NCBI RefSeq assembly: GCF_027622855.1
Contig: NZ_JAPZVR010000008.1
Coordinates: 1 to 64,000, forward strand
DNA: 64,000 nt
Direction: 5' to 3'
Source of the DNA: Glycomyces algeriensis
Lineage (GTDB): Bacteria; Actinomycetota; Actinomycetes; Mycobacteriales; Micromonosporaceae
Of this stretch, positions 20,943 through 29,839 are shown piece by piece. The notes under the pieces were generated by a model. That model did not search any database. It was not told the DNA's origin and saw only the letters and a program-made list of their open reading frames with translations. Made by a program: the position numbers and the translations under genes. Every line of letters starts with the position of its first letter. Within the stretch, counting starts at the first letter, position 1.

Positions 20943-21704
20943 ATGGCCATGCAGTTCTACACCAGTCCCGAGCAGATCATGCGGGACCGGGCCGAGTTCG
21001 CCCGCAAGAACATCTCCCGCGGCCGCAACGTCGTGGTGGTCTCCTGCGCGGACGGCGTCCTCCTGGTCGCCGAGAACGTCTCCTCGGCCCTCCACAAGGT
21101 CTACGAGCTCTACGACCGCATCGGCTTCGCCGCCGTCGGCAAGTACAACGAGTTCGAGAACCTCCGCACCGCCGGCGTCCGGATGGCCGACCTGCGCGGC
21201 TACTCCTACGACCGCCGGGACGTCAACGCCGCCAGCCTCGCCAAGGCCTACGCCCAGACCCTCGGCGCGATCTTCTCGGAGCAGACCAAGCCCTTCGAGG
21301 TCGAGATCTGCGTCGCCGGAGTCGGCACCGGACCCGAAGCGGACGAGCTCTACCGGCTCACCTTCGACGGCTCCATCAACGACGAGCCAGGCTACCTCGC
21401 CATGGGCGGCGACGCCGACCAGCTGAAAGAGGTCCTGGCCGACGGCCACGACCCCGAGGCCCCGCTCGCCGACGCGTTCGCGCTGGCGCTGCGGGCGCTC
21501 TCCAGCTCGGGCGGCAACGGCACGCCGCGCGAGCTGACCAAGGAGGTCCTGGAGGTGGCGGTCCTGGAGCGGGCGCGCCCCGGCCGGGCCTTCCGCCGCA
21601 TCGAGGGCCTGGCCCTGGACGCGCTGCTGGCCGGTCCCGCATCGGCGGCCGAACCCGAGGCCGAAGCGGCCGCGGACGAGGCCTCGGAGACCGACGAGGC
21701 CTGA
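20943..21704 (+). CDS. prcA: 20S proteasome alpha subunit PrcA
   Basis: 253-residue structural subunit forming the outer rings that gate entry and bind Mpa. N-terminal [20 protein letters not shown] is the gating helix region found in actinobacterial PrcA. It keeps the Ntn fold but no N-terminal Thr. The C-terminal 30 residues are Ala/Glu-rich and disordered. AGGAGAGGAG precedes the ATG; ATG codons at 20943 and 20949 are both possible. Ends the pup-prcB-prcA operon. Confidence 0.95.
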   Translation: MAMQFYTSPEQIMRDRAEFARKNISRGRNVVVVSCADGVLLVAENVSSALHKVYELYDRIGFAAVGKYNEFENLRTAGVRMADLRGYSYDRRDVNAASLAKAYAQTLGAIFSEQTKPFEVEICVAGVGTGPEADELYRLTFDGSINDEPGYLAMGGDADQLKEVLADGHDPEAPLADAFALALRALSSSGGNGTPRELTKEVLEVAVLERARPGRAFRRIEGLALDALLAGPASAAEPEAEAAADEASETDEA

Positions 21705-21730
21705 CGGCCGCCCTGCAACGCACCGCTTGA

Positions 21731-21780
21731 GGCCGGGCCGAGCGGGTACCCGCGCTTCCGCGGGCCCGCCGGCCCGGCCG
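21731..21780 (+). terminator. Large GC hairpin after prcA
   Basis: Nested structure with outer arms GGCCGGGCCG/CGGCCCGGCC, then GCGGG/CCCGC after a bulged A, and an inner CCCGCG-CTTC-CGCGGG stem-loop. It begins 27 bases after prcA and probably ends that operon. The rest of the 288-base gap before pafA shows only the promoter described at 21981. Confidence 0.6.
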
Positions 21781-21980
21781 GCAACCGCCCCAGGCGATTG
21801 CCGGCTTCGACCGACCGACACTCCTTCGAGTACCTGCCGTCCCTCTCAAGTGGACGGACCGTCCCGGCGGGACCGCACCAAGCCAGGTGCATACCGCCGT
21901 AAATCGAACAATCTCCATAGTGCCCGTCGCGGTATGGAACCGTTCGACCGCGAGGGGTGTTCTCCTCAACCGAATCGGGG

Positions 21981-21986
21981 TAGGGT
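21981..21986 (+). promoter_or_regulatory. Putative -10 box of a leaderless pafA transcript
   Basis: TAGGGT followed by exactly six bases (TTCGAC) and the pafA ATG. The distance puts transcription start on or next to the A of the start codon. No convincing -35 is visible. The same arrangement recurs at sixteen other genes in this window, which supports it. Confidence 0.55.
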
Positions 21987-21992
21987 TTCGAC

Positions 21993-23351
21993 ATGGACAG
22001 GCGCATTTTCGGACTGGAGACCGAATACGGGGTCACTTGCACTTTTAGGGGACAGCGCCGCCTGTCTCCGGACGAAGTGGCCCGCTACCTCTTCAGGCGT
22101 GTGGTCTCCTGGGGCCGCTCCTCCAACGTGTTCCTCCGCAACGGCGCCCGCCTCTACCTCGACGTGGGCTCCCACCCCGAGTACGCCACCCCTGAGTGCG
22201 ACTCGATCGAGGACCTGGTCAAGCACGACCGGGCCGGTGAACGCATCCTCGAAGGCCTCATGATCGACGCGGAGAAGCGCCTGCACGACGAAGGCATCGC
22301 CGGGGACATCTACCTGTTCAAGAACAACACCGACTCCGCCGGCAACTCGTACGGCTGCCACGAGAACTACCTCGTCAGCCGCCACGGCGAGTTCGGGCGC
22401 CTCGCCGAGGTGCTCATCCCGTTCCTGGTCACCCGCCAGCTCATCTGCGGGGCCGGGAAGGTCCTCCAGACCCCGCGCGGCGCGCGCTTCTGCCTGTCGC
22501 AGCGCGCCGAGCACATCTGGGAGGGCGTCTCCTCGGCCACGACCCGCTCGCGGCCGATCATCAACACCCGCGACGAGCCGCACGCCGACGCCGAGCGGTA
22601 CCGCCGCCTGCACGTCATCGTGGGGGACTCGAACATCAACGAGGTCACCACGATGCTCAAGGTCGGCTCGGCCGACCTGGTGCTGCGGATGATCGAGACC
22701 GGTGTGACGATGCGCGACCTCACCCTGGAGAACCCGATCCGGGCTATCCGCGAGATCAGCCACGACACGACCGGCAAGCGCCTGGTGCGCTTGGCGAGCG
22801 GCCGCGAGGCGTCCGCACTGGACATCCAGCGCGAGTACCTCGAGAAGGCCATCGACTTCGTCGACCAGCGCGGTGCCGACGCGGGCACCAAGCGGGTCAT
22901 CGACCTGTGGGGCCGCGTGCTCCAGGCCGTGGAGTCCGAGGACCTCGACTCGGTCTCGCGCGAGATCGACTGGGTCGCGAAGTACAAGCTCATCGAGCGC
23001 TACCGCGAGAAGCGGGGCCTGGCGCTCTCGAGCCCGCGCGTGGCCCAGCTCGACCTGGCGTACCACGACATCCGGCGCGGCCGGGGCCTGCACCACCTGA
23101 TGGAGAAGCGCGGCGAGGCCGAGCGGATCACGCACGACGTGGAGGTCTTCGAAGCGAAGGAAGTGCCGCCGCAGACCACGCGGGCGCGCCTGCGCGGGGA
23201 GTTCATCCGCAAGGCGCAGGAGAAGCGCCGCGACTTCACTGTGGACTGGGTGCACCTGAAGCTCAACGACCAGGCGCAGCGGACGGTCCTGTGCAAGGAC
23301 CCGTTCCGGTCGCGTGACGAGCGGGTCGACAAGCTCATCGCCAGCATGTGA
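21993..23351 (+). CDS. pafA: Pup-protein ligase PafA
   Basis: 452 residues; activates the C-terminal Glu of Pup with ATP and joins it to substrate lysines. Paralogue of Dop with the same fold: [11 protein letters not shown] (first metal-binding Glu), [18 protein letters not shown] with the catalytic Asp, [17 protein letters not shown], and [18 protein letters not shown]. It lacks the long loop of Dop after VVSWG, as expected of the ligase. The C-terminal domain (about 380-452) contains the conserved basic end. Own leaderless promoter (TAGGGT). It overlaps or abuts the small membrane protein that follows. Confidence 0.96.
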   Translation: MDRRIFGLETEYGVTCTFRGQRRLSPDEVARYLFRRVVSWGRSSNVFLRNGARLYLDVGSHPEYATPECDSIEDLVKHDRAGERILEGLMIDAEKRLHDEGIAGDIYLFKNNTDSAGNSYGCHENYLVSRHGEFGRLAEVLIPFLVTRQLICGAGKVLQTPRGARFCLSQRAEHIWEGVSSATTRSRPIINTRDEPHADAERYRRLHVIVGDSNINEVTTMLKVGSADLVLRMIETGVTMRDLTLENPIRAIREISHDTTGKRLVRLASGREASALDIQREYLEKAIDFVDQRGADAGTKRVIDLWGRVLQAVESEDLDSVSREIDWVAKYKLIERYREKRGLALSSPRVAQLDLAYHDIRRGRGLHHLMEKRGEAERITHDVEVFEAKEVPPQTTRARLRGEFIRKAQEKRRDFTVDWVHLKLNDQAQRTVLCKDPFRSRDERVDKLIASM

Positions 23352-23359
23352 GGCGAGCG

Positions 23360-23614
23360 ATGACCGATCGGAACGGCGCGGCCGAGCCGCAGCACGCCGA
23401 GGAGCCTGCAGGGGAGGGGCGAGGCCCGGCAGGGCGCCGCCCGGACCCGCTGAGCTCGCTCGACCCGGTGGCCGCCTACGAGCGGCGCACGACGCGGATC
23501 CGCGACGAGATCGCACGCAACCGCCGCGGCGAGTACACGGTCCCGACCTGGGTCCTGGCCGTGGCACTGGCAGCGGTCGTCGGCCTCTGGCTCCTGGTCC
23601 TCTTCGTGCTCTAG
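23360..23614 (+). CDS. Small single-span membrane protein next to pafA
   Basis: 84 residues from the ATG at 23360 (a GTG at 23348 overlapping the pafA stop would add four). The first two thirds are polar and Pro/Gly/Arg-rich with a basic patch (YERRTTRIRDEIARNRRG); residues 62-84 form one hydrophobic helix that ends the protein (WVLAVALAAVVGLWLLVLFVL). Predicted tail-anchored, cytoplasmic N-terminus. Unrecognised. Tight coupling to pafA suggests co-expression but does not show a shared function. It is followed by a strong terminator. Confidence 0.6.
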   Translation: MTDRNGAAEPQHAEEPAGEGRGPAGRRPDPLSSLDPVAAYERRTTRIRDEIARNRRGEYTVPTWVLAVALAAVVGLWLLVLFVL

Positions 23615-23634
23615 CAACAACACCGATCGATGAA

Positions 23635-23666
23635 CGCCCCGCCCGCGCTACAGCGCGGGCGGGGCG
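23635..23666 (+). terminator. Intrinsic terminator of the pafA transcript
   Basis: 15-base arms CGCCCCGCCCGCGCT and complement with a very short loop, 20 bases after the stop of the small membrane gene. Confidence 0.75.
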
Positions 23667-23693
23667 GTTCGCGTTCGGGGCACACCGAGTGTC

Positions 23694-23779
23694 CGATCGG
23701 CGCCGGGGAAGGGCCCCCGGTTGCAAAGGTAGTGCGGCGATCCTGAAGGGGAGCTGAAGCACCTGACATGCGGTCCGCG
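23694..23779. repeat. Direct repeat copy 1 (86 bp)
   Basis: First copy of an imperfect tandem repeat, offset 118 bases from the second. Shared blocks in order: CGATCGGCG, GGGCCCCCGGTT, CCTGAAGGGGAGCTGAAGC (19 identical bases), TGACAT and CGGTCCGCG. The bases between blocks vary. It lies in the 341-base non-coding gap 23615-23955 between convergent genes. No protein is encoded and no hairpin dominates it. The gap holds the terminator and both repeat copies. Confidence 0.75.
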
Positions 23780-23811
23780 AAGTGCAGTGGTTGCGGCGCA
23801 CGCCAAGAGCG

Positions 23812-23900
23812 CGATCGGCGCTGGGAAAAAGGGCCCCCGGTTTCGAGGCTAGTTCCCTGAACCTGAAGGGGAGCTGAAGCGGGATGACATCCGGTCCGCG
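23812..23900. repeat. Direct repeat copy 2 (89 bp)
   Basis: Second copy of the repeat described at 23694-23779, with the same five conserved blocks in the same order and a few inserted bases. It ends 56 bases before the stop codon of the DUF3866 gene on the other strand. Function unknown; it could be a dispersed intergenic element of this genome or a pair of protein-binding sites. Confidence 0.75.
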
Positions 23901-23955
23901 GACCACCGTCTGCGCTGCGCTTGCGCGGGTGTTCGGCGCGGTGGGGGAGCTGTGC

Positions 23956-25047
23956 TCAGTCGCGGCGGGTGGCTATCTGGGCCGCGTGCCTTCCCGCTGC
24001 GGCTGCGGCGACGAAGTACACCCGGTCGCGGTCGAGGCCTCTGCCCATGGTGGACAGCTTGACCGGCAGGGCCTCCATGGCCTCGACCAGGCCGGAGCAG
24101 TCGATCTCGATCTGGCGGTGCCGCTCCGGGAGCTCCGAAAGCTGGCGCCTGATGCGGCCTTCGAGGGCCGCCGGGAGCTCGTCAGGCACCGGCACATCGG
24201 CCGCCGCCAGCGCGACCTTCGCGTACGCCGTCATCGAGTGGTGCGAGATGCCCTGGTGCCGTTCGCGCGCATCGCCTTCGGAGATCCGCAGCGACGCCAC
24301 GGGCCTGCCGCCGAGTACCGACGCGGCGTTGACCGCTTCGCCCGCCGCGGTCCCCGAGAAGCCCCACACCGTGCCGGTCCCGAGGTTCCCCGGTCCCTGC
24401 GCCACGATCGCGATGTCGGCGCCGCCGACCACCCGCGCCGCGATCAGCGCATTGTGGACGTTAGTGGCCTCGAGGTCCCCGCCGAAGCACTGACCCGCGG
24501 TCACCGTCGTGCAGAGCCGTGGCGAGAGCTGGTCGAGCTGGCGCGAGAACCACGCCGGCAGCGCACCGCCGTCGGTCATCACATAGGCGACCCGCGCCTC
24601 CGGCGCGGTCGCGTGGATGCCGGCGAGCACCGGGGCGAGCGCCGAGTGCAGGTCCGCCACGACCACGGGCATCCCGCCGAGGTCCTCGCAGGCCTCCACG
24701 GCCGCACGGTGCGGCGAGTCGTCCTCGTCTACGGCCAGGCGCATCGCCTGCATCGGCGTGTACCGGGCCTTGACGATGTGCCCCGGCCCCTCCACGTCCG
24801 CAGGGAGCCGGTCCGGCACGGCCACGACCAGCGCGTACCCGCCCGTGCCCAGGCCCTTCGCGATGGCGTTGCAGTTGAGCAGCACCCGGTCGCCGACCTC
24901 GGGCGCCCCCACGAGCTCGTCGTACGCCAGGCCCCGGCACGAGAACGCGTCCTCGCCCTCGCGGGCCTCGACATCGACTTCGAGTTCGGTGCACCCGCGC
25001 CAACCGCCGCGCACGCCGGTGACGGTCCCGTTTCGCCATCTGATCAC
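23956..25047 (-). CDS. DUF3866 family protein
   Basis: 363 residues without membrane segments. The sequence runs MIRWRNGTVTGV at the start, YDELVGAPEVGDRVLLN, HIVKARYTPMQ, then a central region with GMPVVVADLHSALAP, VMTDGGALPAWFSR and GQCFGGDLEATNVHNALIAA. These are features I associate with the actinobacterial DUF3866 family, which is found beside the Pup-proteasome genes but has no known function. GTG at 25047 follows TACTGT by six bases. It is divergent from pafB, sharing a 130-base promoter region. Confidence 0.78.
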   Translation of the reverse strand: MIRWRNGTVTGVRGGWRGCTELEVDVEAREGEDAFSCRGLAYDELVGAPEVGDRVLLNCNAIAKGLGTGGYALVVAVPDRLPADVEGPGHIVKARYTPMQAMRLAVDEDDSPHRAAVEACEDLGGMPVVVADLHSALAPVLAGIHATAPEARVAYVMTDGGALPAWFSRQLDQLSPRLCTTVTAGQCFGGDLEATNVHNALIAARVVGGADIAIVAQGPGNLGTGTVWGFSGTAAGEAVNAASVLGGRPVASLRISEGDARERHQGISHHSMTAYAKVALAAADVPVPDELPAALEGRIRRQLSELPERHRQIEIDCSGLVEAMEALPVKLSTMGRGLDRDRVYFVAAAAAGRHAAQIATRRD

Positions 25048-25177
25048 GCCCGGACAGTATCAAGCGCAACCGGAACCGGTGCAGCACGGCGAGCCCGCAC
25101 CGGCCCCCGCCCGGTCCCGCCACGCGCGCGGGCAGGCGTGCTGGCAGCGCCTCCACCGCCTGGCATAGGCTGGGCGG

Positions 25178-26155
25178 GTGTCCAACGATCGCACTGAACG
25201 ACTGGTGAACCTGGTGCTCTGCCTGCTGTCCTCGCGGCGGTTCCAGACCTCCACCAAGATCGCCAGGACCGTGCCCGGCTACGAGCACAACCACGACGAC
25301 AAGAAGGCCCACGACGCGTTCCAGCGCAAGTTCGAACGCGACAAGGCCGAGCTGCGCCGCATCGGCATCCCGCTGCAGTCCGGCATCGACTACCTCGGGG
25401 ACGGCGAACCGGGCTACCGGATCGCCCGCTCCGACTTCGAGCTGCCGCAGATCGAGTTCACCGACGCCGAGGCCGCCGCCGTGGCCGCCGCCGCGCGCCT
25501 GTGGCAGCAGCCCGAGCTCCAGTCCGGCTCCTCCGACGCGCTCCGCAAGCTCCGGGCCGCCGGCATCGACGTCGAGTCGCACGCCGCCGCGTCCCCGGTC
25601 AAGTCCCTGCCCGGCGCCGAAGCGGCCCTCGCGCCGTTCCTCGAAGCGGTCGCCTCGCGCCGCGTCGTCGTCTTCGACTACTTCGGCCCCCGGGACGAGT
25701 CCGCCCAGCAGCGCCGCATCCAGCCCTGGGGCTGCGCGGCCTGGCGCGGCCGCTGGTACGTCGCCGGCTACGACCTCGACCGCGGCGCCCAGCGCTGCTT
25801 CCGGCTCTCGCGCATCAGCGGGAAGGTCCGCCTCACCGGCCCTGAAGGCGCCTTCACGATCCCCGACGGCGTGGACGTCCTCGGTTTCGCGTCCGCCTCC
25901 GAGGAGCACCAGCTGCCGAGCCGCGCCACGGTCCTCGTCCGGCCCAAGCGCGCCTGGGGCGTGCGCCGCCGCGCCGACCAGATCGGCCCGCGCACCGCCG
26001 AAGGCGACCAGGCCTGCTTCTCGTACACCGACACCGCCGCGACCGCCGCCTGGCTGGCCTCGTTCGGCGCGGACGTCCTCGTGACCGAACCGCCCGAACT
26101 GGTCAAAGAGACCATCGCCTGCCTGCAGGCCCTCGCCGACGAGGAGACCCCGTGA
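25178..26155 (+). CDS. pafB: WYL-domain transcription regulator PafB
   Basis: 325 residues: N-terminal winged HTH (about 1-75), helical linker, WYL domain (about 150-240; the signature appears as RGRWYVAGYD) and the C-terminal WCX extension. With PafC it forms the PafBC activator that in mycobacteria drives the LexA/RecA-independent DNA-damage response; despite the name it is not needed for proteasome function. GTG at 25178 is six bases after TAGGCT. The stop overlaps the pafC start (GTGA). Confidence 0.93.
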   Translation: MSNDRTERLVNLVLCLLSSRRFQTSTKIARTVPGYEHNHDDKKAHDAFQRKFERDKAELRRIGIPLQSGIDYLGDGEPGYRIARSDFELPQIEFTDAEAAAVAAAARLWQQPELQSGSSDALRKLRAAGIDVESHAAASPVKSLPGAEAALAPFLEAVASRRVVVFDYFGPRDESAQQRRIQPWGCAAWRGRWYVAGYDLDRGAQRCFRLSRISGKVRLTGPEGAFTIPDGVDVLGFASASEEHQLPSRATVLVRPKRAWGVRRRADQIGPRTAEGDQACFSYTDTAATAAWLASFGADVLVTEPPELVKETIACLQALADEETP

Positions 26156-27084
26156 CCCAGAACCGGCTCGCCCGCCTGCTCAACCTCGTCCCGTACCTCG
26201 TCGCCCGGCCCGAAGGGGTCCCGATGGCCGAGCTCGCGGCCGACTTCGGCGTCGACGCCGACCAGATCCAGTCCGACCTCACCATGCTGTGGATGTGCGG
26301 ACTGCCCGGTTACGGCCCCGGCGACCTCATCGACCTCGCGTTCGACGCCGACGAGGTCCGCGTCCTGTTCGCCGCCGGCATGGACCGCCCGGTCCGCCTC
26401 GCCGCCCACGAGGCCCTCGCGCTCTCGGTCGCCCTGCGGGTCCTCGCCGACACGCCCGGCGTCGGCGACCGCGCCGCGATCGCCTCAGCGCTCGACAAGC
26501 TCGCCGCCGCCGCGGGCGAGGCCCCCGCCGACGTCACCGTCCGCGACACGGTCACCGACCCCCGGGCCGAACGGTATGCGGCGCTCGTCGCCTCCGGACA
26601 CGCCGCCCGCATCACCTACTACTCGGCCAGCCGCGACACCACCTCCGAACGCGTCGTCGACCCCATCGAGGTCGTCGCCGCCGACGGGCACGCCTACCTG
26701 CGCGCCTGGTGCCGCACGGCGGGGGAGATCCGGCAGTTCCGCATCGACCGCATCGACGCGTGCTCCGAACTCGACGAGCCCTCCGAACCGCTGCGCCTCA
26801 CCAACCAGCCCGCGCCGACCGCGTTCCTCGCCTCCGAGCTGCCGCGCATCCAGCTGCGGCTCGGGCCCGGCGCGAAGAACGTCATCGACTCCTACCCGTG
26901 CGACGAGGTCCTCGGCGAGAGCGACGGCCGCCGCCGCGTCACCATGCGCGTCCGCGACCTCGACTGGGCCCGCCGCTTCGTCCTCGGCCTCGGCGGCGAA
27001 GCCGAAGTCCTCGCCCCCGAGGAACTGCGCGACGCCGTCCGCCAGACCGCCCGCGCCGCGCTGGCCCGGTACCAGCCCGCCTGA
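26152..27084 (+). CDS. pafC: WYL-domain transcription regulator PafC
   Basis: 310 residues, same layout as PafB: HTH at the N-terminus (RLLNLVPYLVARPEGVPMAELAADFGV), WYL domain (about 130-215, with DGHAYLRAWCRTAGEIRQFRIDR broken into the usual strands) and WCX (about 225-310). Its GTG start overlaps the pafB stop by four bases, so the two subunits are translationally coupled and form one activator. Probable class: single-stranded-DNA-responsive regulators, by analogy with mycobacteria. Confidence 0.92.
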   Translation: MTQNRLARLLNLVPYLVARPEGVPMAELAADFGVDADQIQSDLTMLWMCGLPGYGPGDLIDLAFDADEVRVLFAAGMDRPVRLAAHEALALSVALRVLADTPGVGDRAAIASALDKLAAAAGEAPADVTVRDTVTDPRAERYAALVASGHAARITYYSASRDTTSERVVDPIEVVAADGHAYLRAWCRTAGEIRQFRIDRIDACSELDEPSEPLRLTNQPAPTAFLASELPRIQLRLGPGAKNVIDSYPCDEVLGESDGRRRVTMRVRDLDWARRFVLGLGGEAEVLAPEELRDAVRQTARAALARYQPA

Positions 27085-27174
27085 GGGCGTTCCCGGAACC
27101 CGGGCTCCCGAACTCCGGCCGACCCGCCGCCGGGCCCGCTCGAACCGGGCGGCGCCCGGCGCTAGACTGACCCG

Positions 27175-27384
27175 ATGATCTGGGCGATATCGGTCGTGCT
27201 GGCACTCGCCGGACTCGTGCTTCTGGCCATAGCTGCCACACGCCTCCTCGGCGGCCTCAAACAACTCGGATTCGGCCTCGAACGTGTCCAAGAACGCGCC
27301 GGAGAGCTACAGGACCTGCAAGAACGCCTGAACGCGACGCTCGCGGAGGCCGAACGCACGGCCGCGTCACTCCCCAAGAAGTGA
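27175..27384 (+). CDS. Small membrane protein with coiled-coil tail
   Basis: 69 residues: one N-terminal hydrophobic helix (about 2-24) followed by an amphipathic stretch with heptad-like repeats (LERVQERAGELQDLQERLNATLAEAERT), ending in PKK. Signal-anchor topology with a cytoplasmic or surface coiled coil is likely. ATG lies six bases after TAGACT, a leaderless start. It stands between pafC and tatA. The layout (one TM, then amphipathic helix) echoes TatA/TatB in size but it lacks the FG hinge motif, so I do not call it a Tat subunit. Confidence 0.65.
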   Translation: MIWAISVVLALAGLVLLAIAATRLLGGLKQLGFGLERVQERAGELQDLQERLNATLAEAERTAASLPKK

Positions 27385-27612
27385 CGCATCTCCGTCTCCG
27401 CCGCCACATTCTGATAAAGATCAGGGTTCCCGAAGCCTCCAGTGTTGACGGAAGTGTCAAACGTCGGTCATGCTTGTCCGGCTCGACGATGTCGTAGCCA
27501 CGCCACCGCAGGTGAACCCGGTACCAAGCCGAGACTCAGCCTCCGTGGCAGCCGCCTCCCAAGCGGCATACGATGGTTAACGTCACCGACATATATCCGG
27601 AGGGACCGAACA

Positions 27613-27891
27613 ATGGGTGCATTGAAGCCCTGGCACATCATCATTCTCGTCGTTGTCATCTTGCTGGTGTTCGGCTCCAGGAAGCTTCCCGACATGGCGC
27701 GTGGTCTGGGTCGCTCTATGCGGATCCTCAAGTCGGAGACCGAGGCCATGAAGAAGGACGGGACCAACCCCGACGACGACGGCGACACCCGCGCTGAGCC
27801 CAAGCACACGCGCGAGCCGCTCGACCCGCCGGCGCCGGTCAACGAGTCCGTGATCGACGGCGAATCGGTCGACCACAAGAAGACCCGCTAG
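27613..27891 (+). CDS. tatA: Sec-independent translocase subunit TatA
   Basis: 92 residues; pore-forming component of the twin-arginine pathway for folded proteins. N-terminal MGALKPWHIIILVVVILLVFG membrane helix, the FGSRKLPD hinge with the conserved Phe-Gly, and an amphipathic helix MARGLGRSMRILKSE, followed by an acidic, Pro-rich tail. Start chosen at the ATG 27613 with CGGAGGGA upstream, rather than the frame-open region before it. TTGACG at 27445 could be a -35 for the tatA-tatC unit; it overlaps TTGAC-N6-GTCAA, a small inverted repeat. Confidence 0.94.
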   Translation: MGALKPWHIIILVVVILLVFGSRKLPDMARGLGRSMRILKSETEAMKKDGTNPDDDGDTRAEPKHTREPLDPPAPVNESVIDGESVDHKKTR

Positions 27892-27913
27892 CCCGGAATC
27901 GGCCGTAACGAAT

Positions 27914-28906
27914 ATGGCTGACGCACCGCCGAGGCGTGCCAGGCGAGAACGCCAACCGTCGAAGTTCCAGCGCGCCGCCGACGGCTCCATGACACTCATG
28001 GAGCACATCGCCGACCTGCGGAACCGCTTGCTCATCTCGGTCATCGTGATTCTGGTCGGCACCGCTGTCGCGTTCTACTTCGCCGACGACCTCATCAAGT
28101 TCCTGTCGGCCCCGTACTGCTCGGCGCTCGGCTCCGGGGGGGTCGAGGAGACGGGGGACGGGGCGAAATGCGAAGCGGTGCTGAACTCGCCGATCTCGCA
28201 CATCACCCTGATGCTGAAGATCGCGCTCTACTCAGCGCTCGTCGGGACGGCGCCGGTCTGGCTGTACCAGCTGTGGGCCTTCATCGCGCCCGGCCTGCAC
28301 CGGAACGAGCGCAAATACGCCTACCTGTTCATCGGCATCGCCGCCCCGCTGTTCCTCGCGGGCGCAGTCCTCGCCTACTTCGTGGTCGCCCACGGCATGG
28401 AGTTCATCATGCTGCTGGCGAGCCAGGATTTCGTCATCCTGCTGAACCTCGAGGACTACCTCACCTTCTTCATCTCGGTGATGATGGTGTTCGGCATCGG
28501 CTTCGAGTTCCCGCTGATCATGTTGATGCTCAACGTGATCGGGTTGGTCAACGCCAAGCGGATGCTCGGCTGGTGGCGGATCGTGGTCGTGGTGAGCTTC
28601 ATCTTCACAGCGGTCTTCACACCGACGCCCGACCCGTTCGGCATGACGGCGCTCGCGATCTGCATGCTCATCCTGTACCTGGCAGCCTGCGGTGTCGCGT
28701 TCCTCAACGACAAGCGCAAGGGCATCACCTACGACGACGACGGTCTCGACGACGAAGAGGCCAGCGACATCGGTTCCTCCGATGTAGACCTGGCCGCTGA
28801 CGCCAGCATCGGCGCCAGCAGCCTTGACGACGATGACTATCCCGGGGAGCCCGAGCGGCGAGGCCGCTTCGGACGCCGCGCGGAAGGCTACGACGACATC
28901 ACCTGA
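27914..28906 (+). CDS. tatC: Sec-independent translocase subunit TatC
   Basis: 330-residue receptor for twin-arginine signal peptides. Begins MTLMEHIADLRNRLL, the cytoplasmic E-x-x-x-L-R-x-R signature, and has six membrane helices through about residue 265, including FEFPLIMLMLNVIG and FTPTPDPFGM. The C-terminal 60 residues form an acidic Asp/Glu-rich tail ending in a basic patch, longer than in E. coli. It is 22 bases downstream of tatA; no tatB is nearby, and a separate tatB elsewhere is usual in actinobacteria. Confidence 0.95.
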   Translation: MADAPPRRARRERQPSKFQRAADGSMTLMEHIADLRNRLLISVIVILVGTAVAFYFADDLIKFLSAPYCSALGSGGVEETGDGAKCEAVLNSPISHITLMLKIALYSALVGTAPVWLYQLWAFIAPGLHRNERKYAYLFIGIAAPLFLAGAVLAYFVVAHGMEFIMLLASQDFVILLNLEDYLTFFISVMMVFGIGFEFPLIMLMLNVIGLVNAKRMLGWWRIVVVVSFIFTAVFTPTPDPFGMTALAICMLILYLAACGVAFLNDKRKGITYDDDGLDDEEASDIGSSDVDLAADASIGASSLDDDDYPGEPERRGRFGRRAEGYDDIT

Positions 28907-28935
28907 GTCCGCTGAGGACACAGGATCGAGCACTG

Positions 28936-28973
28936 AATGAGGGCCCCACTGCAAAAGCGGTGGGGCCCTCATT
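28936..28973. terminator. Bidirectional intrinsic terminator
   Basis: 14-base arms AATGAGGGCCCCAC and complement around a loop with AAAA. It lies between tatC (plus, stop 28906) and the HAD gene (minus, stop 29004), with A/T bases at both edges. Confidence 0.88.
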
Positions 28974-29003
28974 GCGTCTGAACTTGCGTCTGGAAAGCGC
29001 CGG

Positions 29004-29741
29004 CTAGCAGCCGCTGCGCACCAGCCGTAGCACCGCGTCGAGGCCGACCATCCGGCCCGCCTCGGCGTGCGGCAGCAGGTAGCAGCGGGCGCCGATCCGC
29101 GCCGCGCCCGCGTCGGCCATGGTGTCGCCCACCATGAGCACCCGGCTCGGCTCCACGTCGAGCGCGTGGCAGGCCGCGTAGAACATCTTCTCGTCAGGCT
29201 TGCAGTAGCCGACCTCGTAGGACAGGATCCACTCGTCGATGAACCGGTCGATGCCCAAGCGCCGCAGAATCGGACGCGCGTCGAAACCGATGTTCGAGAC
29301 CAGCGCGATCGGATACCCCTGGGCCTTCAGCGAGACGAGGGTGCCGATCGTGTCGGCGTACGCGACCCAGCCCTCAGGGGAGGCCATGCGGTCGTACAGC
29401 GCCTCCGCGAGGCCCTCGAACACCCCGTGGGCCTGCCCCGCGAGCTCGGAGTACGCCTCGCGGTGGGCGTCCTCGTCGAGGTCGCGGTCGGCCCAGGCGT
29501 CGGCGAAATGCGGCCGCACCCGCGGCTCCATGCCCGAACCGGGCCAGCCCTGCGCGCCGATCGCATCCGCCAGCGCGGTCACGGCGAGCGGGTTCAGCCG
29601 CTTCCCGCAGGACTCGGCAGCGAGCGACACCGAACGGGTCAGTGGTTCGAGCTGCGCCAAGGTGCCGTGGAAATCGAACAGGACCGCGTCGACCCCACCG
29701 CGTCCCGCATCGTCATCTCCTGGTGAGGAATCCCGGTGCAC
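29004..29741 (-). CDS. HAD-superfamily hydrolase
   Basis: 245 residues of the haloacid dehalogenase fold: motif I DAVLFDFHGTL (nucleophile Asp and second Asp replaced by His two residues later, a variation worth noting), motif II VSNIG with Ser/Thr, motif III Lys in GYCKPDEKMF, motif IV MVGDTMADAGAA. Cap domain between about residues 35 and 120. Probably a small-molecule phosphatase. GTG at 29741 follows TATCGT by six bases. It is divergent from helY. Substrate unknown. Confidence 0.82.
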   Translation of the reverse strand: MHRDSSPGDDDAGRGGVDAVLFDFHGTLAQLEPLTRSVSLAAESCGKRLNPLAVTALADAIGAQGWPGSGMEPRVRPHFADAWADRDLDEDAHREAYSELAGQAHGVFEGLAEALYDRMASPEGWVAYADTIGTLVSLKAQGYPIALVSNIGFDARPILRRLGIDRFIDEWILSYEVGYCKPDEKMFYAACHALDVEPSRVLMVGDTMADAGAARIGARCYLLPHAEAGRMVGLDAVLRLVRSGC

Positions 29742-29839
29742 AAACGGACGATACCCGGCCGTGTAGGCGTCGTCACAGCCGGGTACGGAAGCGCGTTACC
29801 GGAGTGCTCTTGTCGGGGCGGCAGACTAGTGTTGTGGCC

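Noticed and set aside
27175-27384. TatB or second TatA
   Set aside because: Size and topology are similar, but the FG hinge and the amphipathic helix pattern of TatA/B are absent.
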